DNA from: Aerococcaceae bacterium DSM 111176 | GTDB lineage: Bacteria; Bacillota; Bacilli; Lactobacillales; Aerococcaceae | NCBI GenBank assembly: GCA_015863215.1 | Contig: JACBXN010000023.1 | Location: 1-64,000, forward strand | DNA length: 64,000 nucleotides | Direction of reading: 5' to 3' | Shown here: positions 51,862 to 60,713 of the stretch, piece by piece | Position numbering within the stretch: position 1 is the stretch's first letter | Layout: each line of letters starts with the position of its first letter | Notes under the pieces: model-generated | Seen by the model: only the letters and a program-made list of their open reading frames with translations | Database searches by the model: none | What the model was told of the DNA's origin: nothing | Translations under genes and position numbers: made by a program

Positions 51862-52887
51862 TTAATTCACCTCGTAAGCTAAAATGTCACGAGTTGTAAA
51901 TGAAACAGCGGCCTGTGATCCAATTGGGTAATTTTGTACATTATCGTTTTTATTTAAGATGCGTAATGTGTCTCCGTCGATAGAAACTTCAATAATATAC
52001 CAAGACCCTTGGAAAGTGATGTCTGTCACAGTCGCATCTAAAGTAACAACATTTGGACCAGTAATATCAGGACGATCAAATAGAATCTTTTCTTCACGGA
52101 TATAGTAATTCTTATTTGGTGAAGTAGGGTATCCTACTTGTTTATGAGCTTCAGACATAATTACTGAGCCTAATTTGTTTGCTTCACCAATGAAATTGCA
52201 GACAAATTCTGTTGCTGCAGCATCGTAAATCTCTTTAGGTGTACCAATTTGTTCAACGCGTCCAACATTAAATACAGCAATTTGATCTGATAATTCTAAT
52301 GCTTCTTCCTGATCATGTGTTACATAAATAGCAGTTAAACCAGTTTCGCGTTGAATTCTCTTTAACTCTTTACGTAATTGTTTACGTAATTTTGCATCTA
52401 AGTTAGATAGTGGCTCATCGAATAAAATAATTTCTGGGCGCTTCGCAAGTGCACGAGCGATTGCGACACGTTGTTGTTGTCCACCTGATAAATCAGATAC
52501 ATTTTTTTGCAATTGTTCATCAGTTAAGTCAACGAGTTTAGCCATTTCGTGAACAGTATCATCAATTTCTTTTTTTGATTTTTTGTCTACTTCTAGACCA
52601 TAAGCAATATTTTCATAAACGGTCATTGTTGGGAATAGGGCATATGACTGGAAGACCATACCAAAGCCACGTTTTTCAACAGGTTTATGTGTAATATTTT
52701 CGCCATTGTTTTCTATTGCACCATTTGACACTTTATTAAAACCAGCGATGGCACGTAATGTTGTTGTCTTCCCACAACCAGAAGGGCCTAATAATGTGAA
52801 AAAATCCCCTTTATTAATCGTAATATTAACATCATCAATGGCGATGAAGTCTCCATAAGTCACTTGTAAGTCTTTAACTTCTAACAT
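51862..52887 (-). CDS. ABC transporter ATP-binding protein (PotA/FbpC type)
   Basis: A 341-aa ATPase. It has Walker A GPSGCGKTT near residue 35, the Q-loop VFQSYALFP, the signature LSGGQQQRVAIA, Walker B IILFDEPLSNLD and the switch His in VTHDQEE. A C-terminal TOBE domain (about 260-341) is present, as in importers of iron, polyamines, sugars and phosphodiesters. It lies 77 bases after the binding protein gene and one base before the permease. Confidence 0.9.
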   Translation of the reverse strand: MLEVKDLQVTYGDFIAIDDVNITINKGDFFTLLGPSGCGKTTTLRAIAGFNKVSNGAIENNGENITHKPVEKRGFGMVFQSYALFPTMTVYENIAYGLEVDKKSKKEIDDTVHEMAKLVDLTDEQLQKNVSDLSGGQQQRVAIARALAKRPEIILFDEPLSNLDAKLRKQLRKELKRIQRETGLTAIYVTHDQEEALELSDQIAVFNVGRVEQIGTPKEIYDAAATEFVCNFIGEANKLGSVIMSEAHKQVGYPTSPNKNYYIREEKILFDRPDITGPNVVTLDATVTDITFQGSWYIIEVSIDGDTLRILNKNDNVQNYPIGSQAAVSFTTRDILAYEVN

Positions 52888-52964
52888 GTAAAAGCCTCCT
52901 ATATTTATAAAAAGGGCTAAGTGACGTTCACTTAACCCCGAAAATTTTAATTTTTATTATTTAA

Positions 52965-54020
52965 TTATGGTAAAAGATCTAATTCGATTTTTTCTACCCA
53001 TGAATCAATATTTTCACGGACAAAGTCCCAATCTACATCCATTACGTCAGTATTTTCAGAGATGTATCGGATTGTGTCACCGGCTTGCTCTTGTGCAGCA
53101 GGGTTAACTGGCCAAGTTCCGTGAGCTTCTGCCCAACCACCTTGTACTTCAGCCGAACCAAACCATTCAACAAATTCTTCTGCAGCAGAGTAGTCATTGT
53201 CATCGCCTTTTTCAACAATACCAACTTGTTCACGCATTGTAATTACGCCTGGTTCAAAGTTAATTGGTTCCATGTTAGCACCATACTCTTCAATCGCTTG
53301 AGAAACTCCTGATGACCAGTAGTATGTAACAGGGAAAGCACCATCTACATAAGATTGAACATGGTCTTCACCTTCTGCAGTTAGATATCCATTAGCTAAG
53401 AAATCTCCTAACGCAGTCCAACCTTCTTCAGAAATACCTAATTCACCATTTTCATCTTGGTATTGTAATAGAATTGATAAAGCAATCTTTTGGTTAGTTG
53501 AACCACCAAAATCTACTGGAACACGGTATTGCTCAGTCCAGTTTTCGTCTTTACCAAAGTCCTCCATACGAGCAGGAATATCTTCTGCTGATACAGAATC
53601 TGAATTGTAGTACATTGTAATACGTTCTTCAGTAGTTGGGTGGAAGTAACCATCTCCAGTTAATGCATCTTCTGGTAGGTCAGCTGCCCATGCTGGTGAA
53701 TATTGACGAACTAAACCTTCTTCAGTAATTGTTGTCCAGTTTACCTCATCCATTCCGAATACAACGTCAGCTTGAGGGTCTCCAGCTTCTGCTAATAAAC
53801 GGTTATAAATATCTCCAGATCCACCTTCAACGAATTCTAATTGGAATCCAGCTGCTTGAGCTTGTTCATCTAACCACTCTTGACGACCGTTAGATAACGC
53901 GTTTGAATATACCGTCAATTCTTTCGTGTCTTGAGCTTCAACATCTACTGCTGTAAACGCAGCTCCTAAACTTAATACTGCAGCTGAAGTTGCTACAAAT
54001 CCTTTTAACCATTTTTTCAT
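52965..54020 (-). CDS. ABC transporter substrate-binding protein without a lipobox
   Basis: A 351-aa periplasmic-type binding protein of the AfuA/PotD class II fold. A signal peptide is seen (basic KKWLKG, hydrophobic about 8-24, likely cleavage after V-E-A, residue 29). There is no Cys at the cleavage site, nor any Cys in the protein, so it is not a lipoprotein, unusual for a Gram-positive importer. The fold shows ELTVYSNALSNGRQEWL, GSGDIYNRLLAE and ADVVFGMDEVNW. The substrate may be a phosphodiester given the GDPD neighbour and Pho-box-like sites; iron or polyamine is possible. First gene of the operon. Confidence 0.83.
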   Translation of the reverse strand: MKKWLKGFVATSAAVLSLGAAFTAVDVEAQDTKELTVYSNALSNGRQEWLDEQAQAAGFQLEFVEGGSGDIYNRLLAEAGDPQADVVFGMDEVNWTTITEEGLVRQYSPAWAADLPEDALTGDGYFHPTTEERITMYYNSDSVSAEDIPARMEDFGKDENWTEQYRVPVDFGGSTNQKIALSILLQYQDENGELGISEEGWTALGDFLANGYLTAEGEDHVQSYVDGAFPVTYYWSSGVSQAIEEYGANMEPINFEPGVITMREQVGIVEKGDDNDYSAAEEFVEWFGSAEVQGGWAEAHGTWPVNPAAQEQAGDTIRYISENTDVMDVDWDFVRENIDSWVEKIELDLLP

Positions 54021-54098
54021 CGACGAATTCCTCCTAATATTTGAACTTCTGCATCTCTGACAACATATAAGCCCATTGGCAACTTCAGTTTACCATGA

Positions 54099-54141
54099 TG
54101 TAAAACGCGACTTTGTAAATCTGGTATTAATATATTGTAAA
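54099..54141 (-). promoter_or_regulatory. TTTACA elements facing the ABC transporter operon
   Basis: On the minus strand TTTACA occurs at 54141-54136, 54119-54114 and 54104-54099. The first two are 22 bp apart (two 11-bp steps); the last is offset. They may be a weaker PhoP-type site for the transporter operon. A 13-bp inverted repeat links 54110-54122 with 54177-54189 in the facing array. Confidence 0.4.
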
Positions 54142-54157
54142 ATTCTCTCATCAAATC

Positions 54158-54185
54158 TTTACACAAAATTTACACTAGATTTACA
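54158..54185 (+). promoter_or_regulatory. Pho-box-like array: three TTTACA at 11-bp spacing
   Basis: TTTACA occurs at 54158-54163, 54169-54174 and 54180-54185, each separated by exactly five bases. This matches the PhoP box layout of Bacilli (TT[A/C/T]ACA direct repeats every 11 bp). It lies 91 bases upstream of the TPR-DUF218 gene and between it and the divergent phosphodiester transport operon. Confidence 0.6.
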
Positions 54186-54275
54186 AAGTGATAGAATTAA
54201 TCATGATAATGTGAAATTATATGTATGCGAAATAATAATTTATACAAGAGGAAACATTAAGAGGAGAAGACAAAG

Positions 54276-55268
54276 ATGAAATTGAAGGCATTGAAAGCTC
54301 AACCAAAGATTGATAATAATCGATTTTATAGTCATGCTCGGTTCAATGAAATGTATATTGCGTCTTCTTTTAAAGGTATAGAGGAATTTAAGGGTGTTTT
54401 AGTACAACTAAAGTCAAGAAATTATGGAAGAGCGATTAACATCTTGAATCAACTGATTAAAGAGGATAAGCAAGTAATTCTAGCTCGTCGTTTATTAGGT
54501 GAAATCTATTTTTATATTAATCAATTTGAAGCAGCATGGATTCAGTTTGATCAAATTTTGAAAGAAATACGAAATGATAATCAAGCTTTAACCTTAACTA
54601 TTATATTTGCTCAAATTTTAGGGGACCATGAAGAAGCACAAACCCGTTTAAATACGTTACAATTTCAAAATGGTTATTTATTTGAGAAATTGGTAGATAC
54701 AAATAATTTTATTGAAACTAATAAAACGCGTAATAATTTTGAAGAATACATTCAAGAAGATGATGAAATTGATATTCTAGTGGTTTACGGACAACGTTTA
54801 GAAGAAGATGGGACAATAGGAGTGAATTTAGAGAGAATTTTGATGAAAACTCTCTCCTATGCCAAGAAATATCCTGAGAGTGAAATCATGTTATGTGGAG
54901 CGGCTGTTCACAATTCATATATAGAATCGATATACATGAATCAATGGTTAGTAGATCAGGGCGTTGATAATAATCGCATCACAATAAACGCCATCTCACC
55001 TCATACGGTTGGTAATTCTCTCGAAGCGAGTGAAATGATTATTTCAAATAAGTTTAAGAGTGTCTGCGTGATTGCATTGAATACACATCTCCCAAGAGCG
55101 TGGATGTCACTCGTGACCACATTAAAGAAGAAGAAATATAGTATTCCAGTTTACGGTGCTGCTTACGAAGTGCCAGAAACATTTGAGATTAGTGCTGATG
55201 AGCAATTCAAGTCCTATTTTACCGTCCTTTACGCGGCTGAATTAGTGGATTATAAATATTATAAATAA
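54276..55268 (+). CDS. TPR-like plus DUF218 (YdcF-type) protein
   Basis: A 330-aa protein without signal peptide or TM helix. Residues about 40-150 form TPR-like helix pairs (NYGRAINILNQLI, ARRLLGEIYFYINQFEAAW). Residues about 160-330 are a DUF218 domain: DILVVYGQRLEEDG, a run containing SEIMLCGAAV, then NSLEASEMI and VCVIALNTHLPRA. DUF218 proteins are linked to envelope metabolism but the chemistry is unclear. AAGAGGAGAAGAC precedes the ATG. It diverges from the ABC transporter operon and may share PhoP-type control. Confidence 0.78.
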   Translation: MKLKALKAQPKIDNNRFYSHARFNEMYIASSFKGIEEFKGVLVQLKSRNYGRAINILNQLIKEDKQVILARRLLGEIYFYINQFEAAWIQFDQILKEIRNDNQALTLTIIFAQILGDHEEAQTRLNTLQFQNGYLFEKLVDTNNFIETNKTRNNFEEYIQEDDEIDILVVYGQRLEEDGTIGVNLERILMKTLSYAKKYPESEIMLCGAAVHNSYIESIYMNQWLVDQGVDNNRITINAISPHTVGNSLEASEMIISNKFKSVCVIALNTHLPRAWMSLVTTLKKKKYSIPVYGAAYEVPETFEISADEQFKSYFTVLYAAELVDYKYYK

Positions 55269-55287
55269 AAAATTTATTATCAAATAT

Positions 55288-55328
55288 AAAACCGTCCACC
55301 AAAATGAATTGGGAGGACGGTTTCTTTG
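55288..55328. terminator. Bidirectional terminator between the DUF218 gene and bceB
   Basis: A 9-10-bp stem (55288-55297 with 55315-55323) with T-rich and A-rich flanks between convergent genes. Confidence 0.8.
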
Positions 55329-55336
55329 AGTTGTTA

Positions 55337-57316
55337 CTATACAGGTTCATTCACAATTTGATAATAAACCCGTGAAGTTAGCCAGTAAAATACGAGATAG
55401 AAGATAGAAAAAACGACCGTGACAATTAAGAATGAGCTAGCATACACTGAAAACTCAGTTAGCCCAAGCATTCCCATCAATGTGAATAGTAATTTACTTG
55501 CAACCATATTGTGGACAATACCAATTAACAAGGGTAAGAAGAAAATCCATAGAACTTGTCGGCGAATAGTCTTTTTAATCAGTGAGTTAGGTAAACCGAC
55601 TTGTTTCATAATTTGGTAGTTCTTTTGATCTTCGACGCCTTGCGAGATTTGGCGGTAATACAATAATAAACCTGTCCCAACGAGTAGTAAGAATGAAATT
55701 AAGACACCGATGAATAATAGTCCGCCATTTAATTGATAGATCACTTGTATTGCTTCACGTTTAGTTTCAACTACGCCCTCATTTTCCTCTACAATCTGTT
55801 TAATTTCTTCTTCCTTTTCAAGAGAATTATTAGCAAGATCAAAATGTAATGTGTATTCTAAATCATTAGAAAATTCGTATTCGAGCGTGCGTGACAATTG
55901 TTGCAACTCTTCGATAGAATTAACGGCAATATATAATACTTCAATACCATAAATGGATGAGATAACAGTATTATCAACTGTTTGAGTGTCGAAGGTTTGG
56001 TCATTTACCGTTAACGCGTTAACATCGTCGATATTAAGTGTATTCGTTGTAATGATCCAAGAGTCATCATCAGTCGGTGTTTGATTTATTGATTCATAAT
56101 AATTTTCCTTAGTTGATAATAGTAAGAAAATACGTTTAGTATCATCCGGTATTGATTCATTTCGAGGGTCATCTGGCCCATAAAGAGGTAGTAATTCATT
56201 ATTTACAAAATTCGCATTAAGGAATTGCGTTTTTTCAATATGACTATTAGTGACATTAAATTCTTCATCGATTTGAGTGAGTATATTATTTAATGATGAA
56301 TCTTTCTCCTCATTAGAAAGTGTAAACTGACCTTTCATAAATACTTGATACTCACTCGGTTGCACATTTACTGCTTGATTTTCCATCGTTCGATATGTGC
56401 TAAACACCAAACCTGAGACTAAAATTACACCAGTTGTAAGAATAGCAGTTGATGCAAGTGCTATCGTGTTATTACCAAGACGATGCAACATACCACTAAC
56501 TGTTAGGAAATTAACGGGTTTATAGTAATGATTTTTATTTTTCTGCATTGCTTTTAATAAAATCGTTAATAGTGAACTCATTAGCAAGTAAGTACCGATG
56601 ATAACACAAAATATTGCTATAAATATTGAGGTTAGTGCTTGGAGGATATCGGTAACGGTTAGTGCTAAATAATAACCATAGCCAGTTAGAGCTAAACCAG
56701 CAATAAGGGTAATCCAACGATTTTTAGGAGCACCGTAACTTGAGCGACTGTCTTTAAATAGGTCAAGTGGATTTAAACGATGAATCTTCCAAATGGAAAC
56801 AATATAAATTGCGCTATATAGCATTGTAATCAGTACAATAACGATTCCAACACTCATCCAATCGATTGGATAGTCCATAAAACCTGCGCCCGTATCCTTG
56901 AGAATACGATTGAGCATGACAAAGAGAAATTGTCCAATCAAATAGCCAGTAATTGGCGCAGCGATAATGACTATGAGATAAGGAATGAGTAATTGATAGA
57001 AAGATACCCGTCTGACATGCTTTTTCTCTAAACCAAGAATAGTATATAATCCAAATTCCTTAGTGAGTTGATTTTGAATAAAAAAGGATGTGTAAAAAGC
57101 AATAATTAGTACAACCAGTGAGCCTAAGATTAATCCAATAGCGAGTAATTGTGGTAAAGCTGTATGACGTTCTTGGATATAATCATTCGACGATAACGAG
57201 AGTAAAATATACTCCCCAGCAAATAGTAATACATTAGTAAAGATAAACGGAATATATGTTTTCTTATGACCCGCGATAGAGCGTTTGGCTAGTTGCCATA
57301 AAAGAGGTGTCTTCAT
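55337..57316 (-). CDS. bceB: BceB-type FtsX-like permease
   Basis: A 659-aa membrane protein with the ten-TM BceB layout: two helices early (about 20-75), groups near 105-180 and 200-255, one near 285, a large extracellular domain of about 200 residues between about 310 and 520, and three C-terminal helices. The first half has the FtsX core. With BceA it detects and detoxifies peptide antibiotics such as bacitracin and signals to BceS. The ATG overlaps the bceA stop (TAATG). Confidence 0.88.
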   Translation of the reverse strand: MKTPLLWQLAKRSIAGHKKTYIPFIFTNVLLFAGEYILLSLSSNDYIQERHTALPQLLAIGLILGSLVVLIIAFYTSFFIQNQLTKEFGLYTILGLEKKHVRRVSFYQLLIPYLIVIIAAPITGYLIGQFLFVMLNRILKDTGAGFMDYPIDWMSVGIVIVLITMLYSAIYIVSIWKIHRLNPLDLFKDSRSSYGAPKNRWITLIAGLALTGYGYYLALTVTDILQALTSIFIAIFCVIIGTYLLMSSLLTILLKAMQKNKNHYYKPVNFLTVSGMLHRLGNNTIALASTAILTTGVILVSGLVFSTYRTMENQAVNVQPSEYQVFMKGQFTLSNEEKDSSLNNILTQIDEEFNVTNSHIEKTQFLNANFVNNELLPLYGPDDPRNESIPDDTKRIFLLLSTKENYYESINQTPTDDDSWIITTNTLNIDDVNALTVNDQTFDTQTVDNTVISSIYGIEVLYIAVNSIEELQQLSRTLEYEFSNDLEYTLHFDLANNSLEKEEEIKQIVEENEGVVETKREAIQVIYQLNGGLLFIGVLISFLLLVGTGLLLYYRQISQGVEDQKNYQIMKQVGLPNSLIKKTIRRQVLWIFFLPLLIGIVHNMVASKLLFTLMGMLGLTEFSVYASSFLIVTVVFSIFYLVFYWLTSRVYYQIVNEPV

Positions 57317-58113
57317 TATCGTTCACCTCTTTGACGGTGCACTCCTGAAGTGATTTCAACACCAGGTTGATTGACCATTGCTAAACTTTCCGCAATTCGT
57401 TCATGGAAGTCTTGATCAGATTGTTTACCTCGGTATACTTCATGGAAGATGATACCGTCACGGATAAATAAGACACGTTCTGCACTTGTAGCAGCTTTAA
57501 CCGAATGGGTTACCATTAGAATAGTATTTCCTGTTTGATTCATTTGTTTTAAAACATTCATTATATTAGCAGCTGTCCTTGAATCTAAAGAACCGGTCGG
57601 TTCATCAGCTAAAATAATTTCAGGTTGTGTAATTAATGCACGGGCAATCGCAATTCTCTGTGCTTGTCCTCCGGAAATTTGATAAGGGTATTTATCTAAT
57701 AAATCTTCAATTCCTAGAAAGGTAGCAATTCTTTCTAATCGCTCATGCATCACTTGTTTTTTTGCTTCAGCTAGAACTAATGGGAGTAAAATATTATCAC
57801 GATTTGTAAATGTATCGAGTAAATTAAAGTCTTGGAAAACAAAACCTAATTTGTCACGACGAAACGCTGCAATTTCTTGTGGCTTAATTTTCCCAAGGTC
57901 TTGTCCGTTTAATAAAACATGACCTGTTGTAGCTTGGTCAAATGTAGCAAGAATATTTAGTAGGGTTGATTTACCAGAACCAGATTCCCCCATAATTGCG
58001 ACGAATTCACCTTGCTTTACACCAAAGTTAACATCTTGGAGAGCCATAGTTTCATTTTCTTTTGACTTATAAATCTTATGTAAATGTTCGACGGTTAAAT
58101 ATGTTTGTGTCAT
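57316..58113 (-). CDS. bceA: BceA-type ABC ATPase
   Basis: A 265-aa ATPase of the MacB/LolD class. Walker A GESGSGKSTLL near residue 41, Q-loop VFQDFNLLD, signature ISGGQAQRIAIARAL, Walker B IILADEPTGSLD, switch His in VTHSVKAA. AAGGAGG precedes the ATG. It pairs with BceB and is placed just behind a BceR-type operator, so it should be induced by the neighbouring two-component system. Confidence 0.9.
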   Translation of the reverse strand: MTQTYLTVEHLHKIYKSKENETMALQDVNFGVKQGEFVAIMGESGSGKSTLLNILATFDQATTGHVLLNGQDLGKIKPQEIAAFRRDKLGFVFQDFNLLDTFTNRDNILLPLVLAEAKKQVMHERLERIATFLGIEDLLDKYPYQISGGQAQRIAIARALITQPEIILADEPTGSLDSRTAANIMNVLKQMNQTGNTILMVTHSVKAATSAERVLFIRDGIIFHEVYRGKQSDQDFHERIAESLAMVNQPGVEITSGVHRQRGER

Positions 58114-58188
58114 ATGATTTCCTCCTTATTGATTAACTTAAGTATAGGACGAAATTTTACTTGAAGCTTTTATCTATCCTTACAAAAA

Positions 58189-58226
58189 AGACAAGTTACC
58201 TTACAAAATTGTAAGAAACTTGTCTA
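58189..58226 (-). promoter_or_regulatory. BceR-type operator within a long palindrome
   Basis: TTACA-AAAT-TGTAA at 58201-58214 matches exactly the TNACA-N4-TGTAA motif described for BceR-like regulators. It is the centre of a longer inverted repeat (AGACAAGTT near 58190 with AACTTGTCT ending at 58225). The outer arms can also act as the bceRS terminator, since the bceS stop lies at 58224. A TATACT -10 for bceA lies about 60 bases downstream without a good -35, as expected for an activated promoter. Confidence 0.7.
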
Positions 58227-59129
58227 GAGTGTTTCTTCAAATGTATTAAACTCGATAGTTAGTGTGGTTCCTTCACCTAACTCTGATTTTATTGAAACAG
58301 GGTGATTCAATCGTTTGGATATGAGACGGACCATATACAGTCCAATCCCAGATGATTTTTCATTTAATTGGCCGTTCATCCCCGAATAACCACGTTCAAA
58401 AACGCGCGGTAAATTTTCTTCAGAAATTCCTTGACCATTGTCTTCGATGGCTAAGACATCTTTAGAATAACTAATCCAAAGATCCCCTTGTTTATTATAC
58501 TTCAGTGCATTTGATATGATTTGTTCAATCATTACTTGGGCTAAGTTAGGATCCGTTAATACCTCAGCTTCAATCTTTTCATAATGTAATTTAATGTTCG
58601 ATTGGATAAATTGGGTACGGTATTTACGTAAGAGAGGGGCAATTATTTGGTCTAGCGTAACTTTGTCGTAATTCAAATTACTATCTGTATGGCTGACTTT
58701 TAAATAATTTAGGGCTAGATTCGTGTAGTTATCAATACTAATTAATTCCTGTTTCAATTGTTGATTCAGAGGTGTTGTCTGCGCGCTCTCTAGTAAAAGT
58801 TTAGAAGCAGTAATGGGTGTTTTAATTTGATGAACCCACAACATAAAATAATCTTCCAAAGCTCTTTCTTTTTGGATATTAGCAAATTTCACTTCCTTGA
58901 GTGTATTCTGTGTTTCTTGTAATTCTTCTTTAAGAGATACTTGTTGTTTATAAGTCACAAATTGAATTGCAATTGAAAAGGCTAATATTAATAAAACTAA
59001 GCCCGCTCCTCCAAGATAAATCGTCCAATCTAAGGAGTAGAGAGCGAACAAAATCGCAAAAATGATTAGGCTTGAGATAGTGATTAAAATAGACGGAATT
59101 ATTTGCTTGATAAACGCATTGAATTTCAT
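58224..59129 (-). CDS. bceS: BceS-type intramembrane-sensing histidine kinase
   Basis: A 301-aa kinase with two TM helices (about 12-33 and 38-57) and almost no extracellular loop, the intramembrane-sensing layout of BceS. The phospho-acceptor is in WVHQIKTPITA (His about 119). The ATPase part has N-box ISNALKYN, G1 IEDNGQGI and the F/G2 region SGIGLYMVRLIS. It relies on BceAB to detect peptides. It overlaps bceR by four bases (ATGA). Confidence 0.9.
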   Translation of the reverse strand: MKFNAFIKQIIPSILITISSLIIFAILFALYSLDWTIYLGGAGLVLLILAFSIAIQFVTYKQQVSLKEELQETQNTLKEVKFANIQKERALEDYFMLWVHQIKTPITASKLLLESAQTTPLNQQLKQELISIDNYTNLALNYLKVSHTDSNLNYDKVTLDQIIAPLLRKYRTQFIQSNIKLHYEKIEAEVLTDPNLAQVMIEQIISNALKYNKQGDLWISYSKDVLAIEDNGQGISEENLPRVFERGYSGMNGQLNEKSSGIGLYMVRLISKRLNHPVSIKSELGEGTTLTIEFNTFEETL

Positions 59130-59815
59130 AAAGCTAATCGCTCTCTATTTAATCGATAACCTTCATTACGTTTGGTTTCTATTAGTTGACTTAGATTGAT
59201 TTCTGTCAGTTTTTTTCTTAAACGTGAAATATTAACAGCCAGAGTATTGTCATCAATATATTGATCATTTTGCCAACAGGCATCTAACAGAGTATCTCTG
59301 GAAACATAATTCCCTTGACCTTGAATAAGACTTTCTATTATTAAACGCTCAGTATGAGTTAAATCAAGTGACTTATCACCGAAATTAAGCATATTCTTCC
59401 CAATATCTAGAGTAATTGTTTCAAACTTCATCTGTTTGGAATAATCACTAACTGTATTGTAACTGCGTCTTAAAATAGCTTCAATTTTAGCAACTGTTAA
59501 AGGTAAATCAATGGGCTTAACAATATAATCATCTGCCCCTAACTGAAGAGCCATCAATTGGTCCATCGACTCACTCATTGATGAAATAAAAATAATGGGA
59601 ACTTGAGAGAATGTTCGAATCTGGGTACACCAATAATAACCATTATGATGAGGCAAATTGATGTCTAGTAAAATTAAATTAGGATTTAAAGACTGCACTT
59701 CTTGTGTGATTTTTTGAAAATCATTGGCAATAACCACTTGGTAATCATGACGTTCTAATTCATGACTTAATGCCTTTGCGATTGTGAAGTCGTCTTCTAC
59801 TATATAAATCAGCAT
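59126..59815 (-). CDS. bceR: BceR-type OmpR-family response regulator
   Basis: A 229-aa OmpR/PhoB-family regulator. The receiver domain (1-115) has the acidic pair in IVEDD, the phospho-acceptor Asp in LILLDINLP (about residue 52) and the conserved Lys in DDYIVKPIDLP. The winged-helix domain (about 130-225) has LTHTERLIIESL and NTLAVNISRLRKKL. It should bind the TTACA-N4-TGTAA operator at 58201 and activate bceAB. First gene of the bceRS unit. Confidence 0.92.
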   Translation of the reverse strand: MLIYIVEDDFTIAKALSHELERHDYQVVIANDFQKITQEVQSLNPNLILLDINLPHHNGYYWCTQIRTFSQVPIIFISSMSESMDQLMALQLGADDYIVKPIDLPLTVAKIEAILRRSYNTVSDYSKQMKFETITLDIGKNMLNFGDKSLDLTHTERLIIESLIQGQGNYVSRDTLLDACWQNDQYIDDNTLAVNISRLRKKLTEINLSQLIETKRNEGYRLNRERLAL

Positions 59816-59906
59816 ATTTCCACCACCTATTGGTATTTATTATAACAATAATTTGAAATAAATAACTAGAATGACTATTTTAGAAATTTATTATTAATAT
59901 TTTAAG

Positions 59907-59937
59907 AGGCACTCCTTAAGCAAGTGCCTTTATTTTA
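59907..59937 (+). terminator. Hairpin with T-rich tail upstream of the secreted protein gene
   Basis: A 7-bp stem (59907-59913 with 59923-59929) followed by TTTATTTTATT. No gene precedes it on this strand nearby, so it may block read-through from antisense or leader transcripts. Confidence 0.55.
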
Positions 59938-59981
59938 TTGGACAATACGAGTATACTAACACAATATTAGGGAGGGAAATA

Positions 59982-60590
59982 ATGAAAAAATTAATATTTA
60001 TAATATTTACAATTATTTTATCTACAAACAACACTCATATACTAGCGCAAGAGGTTAATTATGAATTAGGGGACTTTGCAGGAGATTATCAAATTGTTGC
60101 AGAACAATCTGATTTTATTACTGATGAAGAATTAATGATTGATTTTACTCTTGAGGGAGAGGAATTTATCCAAGAATTGGTTGATGAATTAATACCTCAA
60201 CTCGACTTAGAAGTAGAGGAGAGTGGACTTGTTTCACCAGCTCTATATACGATTGATAATGATGGCACAACTGCTTGGAAGGGAAAAAATGGCGCGGGTG
60301 AAGAAGAAATTCGAAGTTATCCAGTGGTATACGAAAATCCCAATGGAGAAATTCCGCTGTTCGTGTCAGAAGATAGTGATGAAGGAAGTATTCATGCTCT
60401 AATCTTTGACCAGGAGTACTTGTATTATGTCACAGTAGTCGACCAAGCTGCTCTGGAAGGGACAGATGAATCTAAACAGTGGTTTGAATGGCGGATTTAC
60501 GAAACTGTTGAACAAGATGTAGTAAATGAAAACTTGGATGAGGCGATGATTAATTGGGAAGAAGTGCTGGAAGAAAAGGAATCAGAATAG
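59982..60590 (+). CDS. Secreted acidic protein of unknown function
   Basis: A 202-aa protein with a clear Sec signal peptide (KKLIFIIFTIILS, probable cleavage after I-L-A, residue 22). The mature part is strongly acidic (many Glu, Asp), without Cys, LPxTG or known domain. Predicted mixed alpha/beta, with W-K-G-K-N-G-A-G-E-E-E and YYVTVVDQAALEG segments. AGGGAGG precedes the ATG. It lies after the divergent bceRS genes and may be an extracellular accessory protein, but nothing proves this. Confidence 0.65.
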   Translation: MKKLIFIIFTIILSTNNTHILAQEVNYELGDFAGDYQIVAEQSDFITDEELMIDFTLEGEEFIQELVDELIPQLDLEVEESGLVSPALYTIDNDGTTAWKGKNGAGEEEIRSYPVVYENPNGEIPLFVSEDSDEGSIHALIFDQEYLYYVTVVDQAALEGTDESKQWFEWRIYETVEQDVVNENLDEAMINWEEVLEEKESE

Positions 60591-60626
60591 AACTCATATA
60601 ATCATTAAAATTCAAATTAAACATAA

Positions 60627-60668
60627 AATAGCCCTCGAACTCTATTCATTTGAGTTCGAGGGCTATTG
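60627..60668. terminator. Bidirectional terminator between two secreted-protein genes
   Basis: A perfect 16-bp stem (60627-60642 with 60652-60667) between convergent genes. Confidence 0.87.
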
Positions 60669-60713
60669 ATTTAAATATTACTAAATTAGTAGAGGGTAAT
60701 ACCGAAAACTATT

